Assembly: GCA_022496185.1 (NCBI GenBank)
Contig: WTXG01000165.1
Coordinates: 1 to 64,000 of the forward strand
Source of the DNA: Multifurca ochricompacta
Lineage: Eukaryota; Basidiomycota; Agaricomycetes; Russulales; Russulaceae
DNA length: 64,000 bases
Direction: 5' to 3'
Shown here: positions 55,423 to 64,000 of the stretch, one piece after another
Layout of the letters: each line of letters opens with the position of its first letter
Numbering within the stretch: the first letter of the stretch is position 1
Notes under the pieces: generated by a model
What the model was told of the DNA's origin: nothing
Seen by the model: only the letters and a program-made list of their open reading frames with translations
The model's database searches: none
Position numbers and translations under genes: made by a program

Positions 55423-56530
55423 TCAGCTTTCTCCTTTTGAATGGCTGAGGTGTCTGACGCGCTGAGACACTCGTACTTGAACTTGCCGCCGCTTCTGTGC
55501 TGGCAGCAACTTTTGCTTTTTTGGGTTTACCCGACCACTTATCATAACAAACATTAGCTCGGTGTCCTGTCTTCCACAATAATTGCAAATCTCGCGCTTG
55601 TGATTTCCCTGCTTATACTCGTGAGCGGTGGTCCCACAACCCTTGCATTTACCTTTGAGATCAGTCAGCATGTACTGGTGCAGCGTCTTAGTGCCAGCCC
55701 CTGACTGAGTCTTCGAAGCGTCGACCTCCATAGCATTGGGATCGCGCGTAGTCTGAGTTTGGGTTGTGTGGTAATCACCCCTCTTTTCTCTGCATCGCGT
55801 TGTCTCTGTCGCACGTCGATTTTATTTGCGGCGGTGACGAGCTCTTCTAGCGTCGCAGGAGTAGTCGGCATGAGGGCCAAGATGTCCTTGATCTTATCTG
55901 TCAACCCGTCATAGAATCGAGTCTTCAGATCGGTCGCAGACCAGCCAGTTTGAGCTGAGTGCTCATCAAAGCGAGCCTTGTACTCAGCAACCGAATTCTT
56001 GCCCTGTCTGAGTTTCTTCAACGCTTCTTGCGCAGCCTCCCCTATATCGTAAGGAATAAATCGCTCTGTGAATGTCTTTTCAAAATTATCCCATCTTTGG
56101 TTAAAGGGGATCCTCCCGGCCTTCAATTCTTCCAAATGCGGCAGAGCCCAAGTCCGGGCGTCTCCGGCTAGAAGATTAAGGACAGATAAGATCCAATCGG
56201 ATCTCTCCTAATCCACTTTTGGGTTTGCACGTTGTAATCATTAAGACTGTTCTTCTGTGCGCAAGCCCAATTTGGTAAGCTGCCAGAAAATGGCGCGCGT
56301 CCGCTGAAGTCCCCTTGCCATCCCAAGACCAGGGCGCGCTACTGTAGAATCCTTCCCAGTAGCAAGGGTGTGCTGAGGTGGAGATGCCGAAGCTTGTGCC
56401 TGGTGCTGCGTCAGCGTTTGCACATCTCGGCCAAATCCCTAACAGTGACCGCCATGTCGTGGAGCGCTCGGTTAACATCATCGCGGGAGAGGGTAGAGGC
56501 GGAAGTGGATGCGGTGGGTGCGGACATTTC
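55423..56530 (-). pseudogene. Gag of the chromovirus, frameshifted
   Basis: Starts near 56530 (MSAPTASTSASTLSRDDVNR). It continues in shifted frames through SWDGKGTSADARHFLAAYQI to a clear capsid-like segment at 56135-55740 (WDNFEKTFTERFIPYDIGEA, SVAEYKARFDEHSAQTGW). A Cys-rich knuckle follows (CKGCGTTAHEYKQGNHKREI, CNYCG), close to two CCHC-type units. At least two shifts break it, so the element is not autonomous. Confidence 0.75.
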
Positions 56531-57430
56531 TGGACTTTGAATTTGTGGAGTAGGGGCGGAAATACTAGAACTTCTGGGACAGGAGTAGTCGATTCAGGAG
56601 TAGTCTGACTAGGAAGTGGCTCGTTTGCGGTGCAAGTACAAGTCCACTGACTGTAGCTGTCCTGGGTCGTCGATCTAACTGTCTAGTTGTCTGTCTACCT
56701 CTACGTTGGTCTCAGGAGAGTGAATAGAAATGGGAGAGGGAGAGCGTGAGGATGCTCGAGAAGCTGAAGCAATGCGCGATCGCGCACGTGAGCGTGAAAC
56801 CGAATACGGTCGGTATGTGTGTGGGGGTGGACTTCTCTCCTAGAAGCCAGTCCGAAAAATCTGGGGGACTAACAGCAAAGATACAAGTGCCGCGCAACGC
56901 TAAGCACAGGTGGAAAGGTAGATCGATCAAGCTGGCCAATAGATCTCGGATTCAAAGATCCGGACCCGATGCAGCGGCGATGACGATCGTACCAAGAAAA
57001 TGAAATGAGAAAAGTAGCGTTGCCCAAGGCTGTCTGGCTCAGTCTTCTCGACCTGTTGCCTGCCTCTTCACTCAGGGGACACGAGCCCAAGAGCTTCCTA
57101 AAATGGTTCAGTTCGGCCTCCTCTCTGTGCCTGTCACCGCTCTCGCAGGGCCCCCTTTGTCTGACCGGGTTTTACACTCCTTGGTAGAAGATCCCGCACC
57201 AGTGATCAGGATGCACGCGATCCCGCGATAACACCCCTTAATGACCAAGCAACCTCTGTCACCGCTACTCGGGCTTCAGAGATCACCACGCAGGCTATGA
57301 ATTATTGGCTTGACACAGTAAGCACCTCACCGGCACCACCCCAGGGGGTCACTACTCTAAGACTGTCTGGCTGTTAGTGAGCGCGTCGGCCCTGTCGTGA
57401 GGGAGAACGCGAATGAGGATCTTGTCCTAA
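56531..57430. other. Long chromovirus leader with unexplained sequence
   Basis: About 900 bases between gag and the 5' LTR. On the plus strand, antisense to the element, 56731-56815 reads as a charged helix (GEREDAREAEAMRDRARERE) ending at a gtatgtg donor-like site. No known leader function matches. Confidence 0.4.
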
Positions 57431-58148
57431 TGTAACGGGTGCTTCTATCCCGCGCTTGCTATGTAAGATTAGATAAGATGTAGATCGTGGTAACTCAGAG
57501 GTGAAAATATCCTAGTCGGAAAGCTGCCCAGAACACGGAGATTAATGCACGCGTAAGGCTTGAAGCAGTCAGAGGACTCTGCCTTGCTTATGCAGCAAGA
57601 ATAGACCTATATTGAACTTTGCTAAGAGCCTACAGCCCCAAGAGGACAAGATTAGCTGGGCCTGAGTAAATACAAAGATAAAGCGCACCTACAGCCCCAA
57701 GAGGACAAGATGGGGTCTGCAGCGTGCTACAGGGTGTCTTTAAATACGTTCTAGTACTATCCTACGAAATACCAAAGCCGATCGAGCGTGCGATGTAAAT
57801 CTAAGTAGTTATCAGTGGCTTACTCTTTTAAGTACCCTGACACATCTTGTTTACTAACGCGCGATCGTTTCTGCCGGTCTGGCATTATCTAAAATACATA
57901 CTAGACTACTTTAGATCACTCTATAATCAAATTAATTGTATTACTCAAACAATGGCCGCGGTATCTATCAGTGTCCATTGCTGCGTAGGGCAGCGACTAC
58001 TTCGCATCGCGTGGACCGGGTCAGATCGGTCCAAACTCCTCCTTATCTTATCTAAGTCTAAGAAGGTCGACTTGCAAGACACACAATCGCGTGATGCCCT
58101 CAGGATGATTTTCAATCGGTCCGGGATGGCAAAAATGCATCCAGGACA

Positions 58149-58352
58149 CTGGGCCCTGATTGTAACATCTTTGGGCCTTCTTGTTTTTCCTATCTCACTT
58201 TCAACAGTGGTCACAAGTCTTGTGCAGTAATTGTAAAGGTACAAGATTTTTACACCATGCCTTGGAACATTTTTTTGTGTAGCAGGAGTGTTATTGTCCA
58301 TTGCATGGACAGGAAGAGAGAGGATGTTAAGCATTTTCACTATTAGGTTTTT
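58149..58352. other. Spacer, nothing recognised
   Basis: About 200 bases between the chromovirus and a LINE tail. No motif seen. Confidence 0.4.
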
Positions 58353-58850
58353 TTCTTTTTTGAAATCAATTTTATTCACACTTCGGCATTGCCCAAATCA
58401 TGCAGCTACTACCAGTACATAGTAACTACTGTGTGAACATGAGAGAAGGGTGGGAACCACCATGTGTGAAACCTCTTGGTAGAGGGAAATGAGACAGTGT
58501 GTAATAGAGAAGGGGTGGAGAGGGGAAGAGAGCCTGTGTGTTGGAGAAGAAAGGTGAACTTACCCATACTACCCAATGTCCAACTCAGACTTAATCCAGC
58601 TCACAAGGTCATCTCACTGAAGGAGGCCTTGTGAAGGCCCACATGTCCTGGATAAAGGTGAGCAAATCCTCAATGTAAGGTTTGCAAGTGAAGAGTATGT
58701 GCCATGGAGGTGGGTCAAGTTCCAGAGCCCAGTCAGGTAGGAATTGGAGATCCTGTCAACGGTCGGAGTAGAGGGGCAGTGGAGGAGTGCGTGAGGGAAG
58801 GTGAGGGGGGTGAGGTCGTCGCATGAGCTAGGTTGAAAACGTTGTCTACA
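58353..58850 (-). mobile_element. LINE 3' fragment
   Basis: A T-rich start (A-rich tail on the minus strand) and gaaatcaattttattcacac, then gcagctactaccagtacata. This is the same 3' end family as the 5.6, 34.2 and 45.8 kb LINEs. It runs into C-terminal coding DNA near 58620-58830 that aligns with 5930-6075 (gaaggcccacatgtcctgg). 5'-truncated. Confidence 0.75.
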
Positions 58851-58952
58851 TGTCACATGACTTTGATTTGTAATGATTTTGATAACTTTCCTTTTTAAAA
58901 TAAATATTTAACGATAACTTCCTTTTTAAAATAAATACTATTACAAATCACA

Positions 58953-59007
58953 GTCGTGTGACAATATTACCACTTTAGGGATGTCAGTGGTGGGGGAGAG
59001 TTGGGTG
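58953..59007 (+). repeat. 55-bp inverted repeat, left arm
   Basis: Perfect reverse complement of 63927-63981, about 4.9 kb away. It runs from gtcgtgtgacaatattacca through gggggagagttgggtg. The right arm continues outward with a second copy of ccactttagggatgtc that the left arm lacks. Confidence 0.9.
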
Positions 59008-59284
59008 AGCTATGGGCTCTTCCTCCGATTGCGACGCGCCTATCTCGCCAGAAGGGCCAGCGTGGCGTCTGCGCTCAGTGCCACGTGGGGCGGTTGAGGA
59101 CGAACGGGAAGGGTAGGGTTCCGCCCGAGAGGACGCGCGGGAGCGCGACCTGGTGGGGGTACCGGGGGAGGTGGCCCCTAACTCAGGTAAGCATTTCAAT
59201 TAGTAAAGGTTTTTGTTAGAATAGCGGCCAGCACGCTAGATAGCGGAGATGCAGGCCTGAACCAACAACCCCTATACACGTTTA

Positions 59285-59410
59285 ATCATTTATAAGATAG
59301 ATACTGCATTAGTTTAGCACCTCAGTCTTCTACCACAAAGACTGAGGTTAGTACTATTCTCACTTGTAGCTACAGCATTCCTTTACTGACTCTATTACTG
59401 TAGCAATTCG
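59285..59410 (+). mobile_element. LTR remnant with TATA box and hairpin
   Basis: tttataagatag (59290) is followed by a 10-bp inverted repeat, CTCAGTCTT with its reverse complement (59320-59347). It is the same cctcagtctt..aaagactgagg hairpin as at 12078-12106, then gttagtac. Ends not defined. Confidence 0.5.
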
Positions 59411-60259
59411 CTATATAGTCTCCCACAAGGTTTTCTTGACAACTCTATACCATGGGTGGATTTCCAATTGTAGCTATTGGATATGAAGTTGTGGATGCTC
59501 TCGAGAGGTATCAATGTCAGCACGGTATTGAAGGGTTCCGTCCTTCAAACAATTCCTGCAATATGCCGAATCCGAGGCATCCATGCCCATTTCCCTGGTT
59601 AGCCTAGAGGACTCCTCTAGCCTCGATCGCATGTTTCTATGCTGCTACGTTGATACCCGTGTCAGAGTATACGATTTCAAAGAGCTCATGGCGGTGATAG
59701 TACCACCACAGTTCACGCGTTTGAAGAGGTATTGGGCATGTATGGGGATTTGAGAGGGTATTTGCGCCCAAAGGCATAATCTTTTCGTATGATGTTGATG
59801 GCAAGACGAGGGTGAAGGAAGAATGCCTTATAGGTGTACCGGTAATCTGACAGACCCAATCCTTCTGAATTTAGTTGTCTTCATTTACTTCACTTCCTTT
59901 ACGGTCTCGTACGTTTCTGAAATGTAATAGGCAGCGATGTAATATCATAAACGAGTGGAGGAAGTGAATAAGCATGAGAACATGAGAACACTAACTATAA
60001 GATGGCGATATATCATCATGATAACTTAACTTCATCGACAATCATTCAGCCCATCATCAGTCTGCAACTGTTACACTTCACTGTGATGTCATTGTATACT
60101 ACCCTTTCTTTTCTCTTTTTCTACTCCATGTTCTCCACTTGTCTCAATGTCTATAGTGTTGACACAGTCAGGTGCCACACAATGCAACTCTGCATGATCT
60201 TAGTATAGGAGGTTATGTACCACTATGAACCTAAGATCCACAAGAGCTTCTACTCATGA
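59411..60259. other. No gene recognised
   Basis: About 850 bases of short broken frames. The frame near 59453 (MGGFPIVAIGYEVVDAL) looks protein-like but stops quickly and matches nothing I know. Confidence 0.35.
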
Positions 60260-60334
60260 GGTTGTGTAGCTCAGTGATTAGAGCACCGGACCTGGCTTGT
60301 CCAGAGGTCTTGGGTTCAATCCCCAACATGGCCA
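60260..60334 (+). tRNA. tRNA-like sequence (SINE head or tRNA pseudogene, GGC anticodon-like)
   Basis: ggttgtg at the 5' end pairs with catggcc at the 3' end with wobbles and is followed by A. The D arm is tagctcagtgattagagc. The anticodon stem is weak (GGAC/GTCC) with loop ctggctt, giving GGC (Ala-like). The T arm is ttgggttcaatccccaa. Spacing around the anticodon arm is off by one or two bases. A truncated relative at 39720 shares the T arm and 3' flank, favouring a tRNA-derived SINE over a working tRNA. Confidence 0.5.
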
Positions 60335-60579
60335 TTATCTTTTCAAGTGTGTGGGTCAGGGTCCTGCATTAGGTCCCTTGATTGGGTGCGGGGGGTGTGT
60401 TTAGCCAACACATAGCAGTGTCTTCAACGCATATGACGTCACTACTACATACGTCATTCCTATCGCTTTAGCATCTAATCACCTGGACTTTGTCAATAAT
60501 CTTGACATTGAACCCAATGCTTGATTGTGTATGTTCCCCACACATTGTCACAATTCTCTTAATTCTGACATCTTCCAAT

Positions 60580-62044
60580 AGCTATATCAAACTATGATGC
60601 CATACAACCAAACCATTAAGGATGAAGCCGAGTATGCCAACAGCCTGGTCCTGGTGCAACTGAAGACAAGTTCCATGTCACTTATAATGGCATCCTTACA
60701 CACTGGTTCCCCACTTCCCAAGGTTATGTTATAGATCATCGAGTCATGGAAACCAGAATACATCATCGTATGTCATGCCGGAAAAAAACGAAACCCCCTT
60801 CTCATAGTCAAGCTCAAACACCCCAACAAATGGACAATGGCTGGAAGGATGAGATCTGGGATGACCTCACAACATATATAGAGGGGCAGTTTGACCTTAC
60901 TCAATACAACACTATCTATGGAGTGGGGGGTATTGGCCTACATTGGATAGTGTACAAGATAGAAAGTTGGGAGATCATCAGCTTTCTGAGATGCAGGGTT
61001 GGAAAGACGATATCGCTAGTGGCACATCATACACACAGTTCCAGACCATATCCAGTCTTGTACATAACATAACCTGACTGTCCTGGATGCGCATCTTTGG
61101 CATCCCGGACCGCTTGAAAGTCATCCTGAGGGCGCGCGTGTTATACAAGTCGACTTTCTTAGATTTAGATAAGATAAGAAGGAGTCCGGATCGATCTGAC
61201 CCGGTCCACGCGATGCAAAGTAGTTGCTGCCCTATGCAGCAATGGACATTATAGATACACGCGGCCATTGTTTGAGTAATACAAACTGATAATCTGATTA
61301 TAGTGTAGTCTAAAGTAGTCTAGTATGTATTTTAGATAATGCCAGACGGGCAGAAACGATCGCGCGTTAGTAAATAAGATGTGTCAGGTACTTAGGAGAG
61401 TAGCTACTGATAACTAATTAGATTTACATCACACCCTCGATCTGTTTTGCTATTTTGTTAGAATAGTACTAGGACTTATTTAAAGACACCCTGAAGCACG
61501 CTGCAGACCCCATCTTGTCCTCTTGGGCTGTAGGTGCGCTTTATCGCTTTATCTTTGTATTTACTTAGGCCCAACTGATCTTGTCCTCTTGGGGCTGTAG
61601 GCTCTTAGCAAAGTTCAATATAGGTTTATTCTTGCTGCATAAGCAAGGCAGAGTCCTCTGACTGCTTCAAAGCCTTACGTGTGCATTAATATCTGTGGGC
61701 AGCTTCCGACTAGGATTTCATCACCTCTGAGTTTACTATGACTTTTACATCTTATCTAATCTAACACTGCAAGTGCGGGATAGAAGCACCCGTTACACTG
61801 ACCATATCTTTGTAAACATACTTTGTTCTTCGGCTCCATAACTCGTGAAGCACCACCTGCGACTCAGGTTGCTCTTAGAGAACACACTCTTGTAGTTACT
61901 GCATGCATGTTATATATTGGATTAAAAAAAGAATACATCCTGCAGGACATTGATGGCCATGGCCCATGTATGGTATATGGAAGGTTATATTCGATGAATA
62001 TGAGCCCACGTATAGCAGAACAAAGAAATCCGAAAATTACATAA
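60580..62044 (+). pseudogene. Unrecognised gene fragment split by a solo LTR
   Basis: The left part includes EIWDDLTTYIEGQFDLTQYN and TIYGVGGIGLHWIVYKIE (about 60870-60965). After the LTR (61079-61797), frames near 61900-62044 (KKEYILQDIDGHGPCMVYGR) continue protein-like text. Stops and shifts are present. I do not recognise the family. Continuity across the LTR is inferred from position and the perfect target duplication. Confidence 0.4.
61079..61797 (+). mobile_element. Solo LTR of the chromovirus, opposite orientation (TSD CTGAC)
   Basis: 719 bases, tgtcctggatgc..cacccgttaca, the reverse complement of the LTRs at 50.8 and 57.4 kb but clearly more diverged. Flanked by CTGAC at 61074-61078 and 61798-61802, a perfect 5-bp target duplication, so it formed by LTR-LTR recombination of an inserted element. 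Confidence 0.9.
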
Positions 62045-62276
62045 ATGGTTGGGCTGAACTCTCACAGTACAGCCCCTGTAAGTCACGGGCGCAAGTGTAC
62101 AACTCAAAATGGAGTAGAGCCATCGTTCGCCCTATGTTCGGTGGATTTCGAAGCAGGGCCAGCTCTACAAATTGCATACATGAACTCACTTCTGAATTTA
62201 CGTTTTCCTGGGCATGTCACACACCTTTCGCCTGCGGAGTAGCGTCCGCTCGGGTTTTGCACCCGACGGCAAGTCC

Positions 62277-63226
62277 TCATACGCCACAGAGCGCGTGATC
62301 TTTCCAGAAAGGGAACAAGCGGAAAGCGAGAGAAAGGGACGGGGGGTATTTCGTCAAGGAGTTCCCTGAGGAGGACTTTTGGGGAACAGTTGGCGCTGTA
62401 AAGGGTTGGAAACCGGACAAAGGCATTGAACACTCCCGTTGCGATTCCATGTAAAGCTCAGTGGTCTTAGAGGATCCTATGGAGTGAGTTTGCGAAAGAG
62501 GGAGCACAGGAGAATGTGACGGAGGAGCGCGTCTTCGTGAACGTCTCCTGGTAGCTCTGGCCCTGACAGCAGAGCGATACGGATGCAGTGAAAGTGGAGT
62601 TGTCAGGCGTGGAATATCAAGGAGTGGCTCGTCTGGCGTGGGAAAAGTCACATTTTGGTGCTTCAACGGACAGAAAGCGCCGCGTGTGCATGCAGACCCT
62701 AAGAGACACGGTGTATATTTCATATCTGTCCATCTCTGCTCTTAAAGTCAGCTCTCGATCAGGTTTTGAGTCTCACGTACAGGGTATGGGATCCACAGGG
62801 TGCATAAAGACACAGTCTCTGCTTCCACGATGACACAGCCCCTGTATATACTCGTAGCAATGTGCCACCCGGACGCCACGTTTTGGTCGTTGGCCAAGAG
62901 CAATCAGTAGCTTGGGGTCGTGAACACTGGAACAATTTAAGAACTGAGAACTGGGAACACGAGGGCCACTTACAAGCGGCAATGTTCACCGTATGAGCAG
63001 CGTCCCTTGAGGGCGTAGTGCCTACATAGCGCGGTTCTGTAAGTGGGACTTTCTGGCTCTGCCCTAGGTAACAACTGCAATGCGTCGAGTATCCCGGAGA
63101 GGGGCCCTTAAATAGAGATGCAGATGTGGTAGCAGGGCTGCTCCCTGGAAATGCGGGAATTGCTGTCGTTGGGCGGTGTTGCATATCCTGGAGGCTGGAT
63201 TTGTGGGAGGGTGCCAACGCAAACAT
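62277..63226 (-). CDS. Triple CCCH zinc-finger protein
   Basis: Three CCCH fingers can be joined across introns. Finger 1 (about 63026-62925) is CRHYALKGRCSYGEHCRFVH (C-8-C-5-C-3-H), split by an intron with donor gtaagt. Finger 2 (about 62862-62800) is CYEYIQGLCHRGSRDCVFMH (C-7-C-6-C-3-H). Finger 3 (about 62710-62660) is CLLGSACTRGAFCPLKH (C-5-C-5-C-3-H), after an intron with donor gtacgtgag. The Pro/Ser/Arg-rich C-terminal tail ends CGV at 62277. CCCH fingers usually bind RNA. The N-terminal frame (MFALAPSHKSSLQDMQ, 63226) does not join finger 1 in phase without another, uncertain intron. Lies just inside the right arm of the 55-bp inverted repeat. Confidence 0.6.
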
Positions 63227-63249
63227 ATTATATGTTGTGTGCAGTTCAA

Positions 63250-63926
63250 TTATACAGAAGGAGCAGGTGGAGTAGAATAATGCAGTAGCCCGACTTATTC
63301 ACATTTATACAAGATCGTGGGATGAGCTTGACACTGTGGACCTGTGCATGGTCAAGCAAACAGCAAGTCCTCGCTTTTCATGGAGTATAAGCTGTCGTAC
63401 GGTACGGATCTCGAAGCCGACTAAATCCAAGTAGCAGCAACTCGGAAGCAACTTGAAACAGTTGTGGTCGTCAATGAAAGACAAGAGATGTTCGAGCTAT
63501 TCAAACTTGAAGGTTGAAAAATCCAGTAGCGCCGTGAACGAGACTCGGGTTCCTGCTCTGATCCAAATGTCCATGCGGTGCTGCGTGCGACACGAAAATA
63601 GCTATGATTTGATTGATATTTTCCATCTGTTCGAAATCCTTAAAGGCAAGGCCGATGTAGCTTGAGTTCTTGCAGGAACTGGTAAGTAGCCAAGATGTCT
63701 GTCGATGAAGTCCGGCTAGAGCGAACCATCACCTTTGGATCCGGGGGCCCATGCTTAGGGCCATTTCACCTGACGGTCATAAGAAATAAGAAACTATTTG
63801 GGCATCTCGGCGAGTTACTCGCATTGATTCTCTAGCACAAGAAATTGCGTTGGGTGTAGAAATAGGACTTACCGAACTCCCAATTTCATTTATCGAACAT
63901 GCGCATCACAGTCCACAATCCAAGCC
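63250..63926. other. No gene recognised
   Basis: Upstream of the CCCH gene, up to the inverted repeat. Short frames only. Confidence 0.35.
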
Positions 63927-63981
63927 CACCCAACTCTCCCCCACCACTGACATCCCTAAAGTGGTAATATTGTCACACGAC
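63927..63981 (-). repeat. 55-bp inverted repeat, right arm
   Basis: Reverse complement of 58953-59007 with no mismatch. The word catccctaaagtgg occurs twice here (about 63950-63964 and 63981-63994). The window ends 19 bases later, so the outer boundary cannot be judged. Confidence 0.9.
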
Positions 63982-64000
63982 ATCCCTAAAGTGGCAATCT

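Larger units (their letters stand above)
50816..58148 (-). mobile_element. Ty3/gypsy chromovirus with both LTRs
   Basis: LTRs at 50816-51543 (728 bases, 3' LTR in coding sense) and 57431-58148 (718 bases, 5' LTR), both tgtaacgggtgc..catccaggaca. They differ by about eight small changes by eye. Coding order on the minus strand is gag, protease, RT, RNase H, integrase and chromodomain, the chromovirus order. A polypurine tract (plus-strand gtaccccccttctc) abuts the 3' LTR at 51544. The sequence next to the 5' LTR (ttaggacaagatcc on the minus strand) does not start TGG, so a tRNA primer is unclear and self-priming is possible. Flanking 5-mers (cgagg and ctggg) do not match. Confidence 0.92.

Noticed and set aside
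58960..58975. acaatattacc in the inverted repeat resembles the geminivirus/CRESS origin nonanucleotide TAATATTAC
   Set aside because: Only eight of nine bases fit, there is no Rep-like ORF and no matching stem; an AT-rich 8-mer is expected by chance.

Overview
This is a gene-poor, repeat-rich stretch of a fungal genome, most likely an Agaricomycete (mushroom-forming basidiomycete). Genes are split by many 45-60 base introns with GT(A/G)..AG ends. The window carries NLR-like genes with the basidiomycete 'Goodbye' N-terminal domain, Tad-like LINEs, copia and chromovirus elements, and a TPR39/IML2-family gene. All calls come from reading translations and motifs by eye; no database search was run.

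Layout. 0-1.6 kb: a copia RT fragment, an LTR-like segment and a LINE scrap. 1.65-22 kb: three Goodbye-NACHT-ankyrin genes. NLR1 (+) and NLR2 (-) carry several one-base frameshifts. NLR3 (-) can be spliced into an unbroken 967-codon frame over eight exons. Between NLR1 and NLR2 lie a decayed LINE split by a solo LTR, a kinase pseudogene with one stop, and an intron-bearing eIF4A copy whose DEAD box is destroyed. 17.5 and 24.1 kb: two small related genes ending in the same CxxC..CPAC zinc ribbon, which I cannot assign to a known family. 26-30.5 kb: the most ordinary part, a divergent pair of mitochondrial genes (mS38/Cox24-like and IML2-like).

30.5-50.8 kb is a segmental-duplication zone. Four paralogous C2H2 zinc-finger genes lie on the minus strand about 5 kb apart. 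They are separated by repeated fragments of the IML2 3' end and of a second gene with a DUF3835/URI-like C-terminus. The zone has been invaded by a four-copy solo-LTR family with 4-bp target duplications and by LINEs. One LINE is a complete ORF1-only 'half-LINE' with a poly(A) tail and a perfect 16-bp target duplication.

50.8-58.1 kb: a Ty3/chromovirus with both LTRs, a chromodomain integrase and one stop codon in pol. 58-64 kb: a LINE 3' end, a tRNA-like sequence, a solo LTR of the same chromovirus (opposite orientation, perfect 5-bp target duplication) inside an unidentified gene fragment, and a triple-CCCH zinc-finger gene. The last 5 kb is bracketed by a perfect 55-bp inverted repeat.

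Main candidates for something undescribed: the zinc-finger paralog array with its composite repeat unit, the zinc-ribbon gene pair, the half-LINE, and a recurring hairpin placed just after the TATA box of several LTR-like segments.
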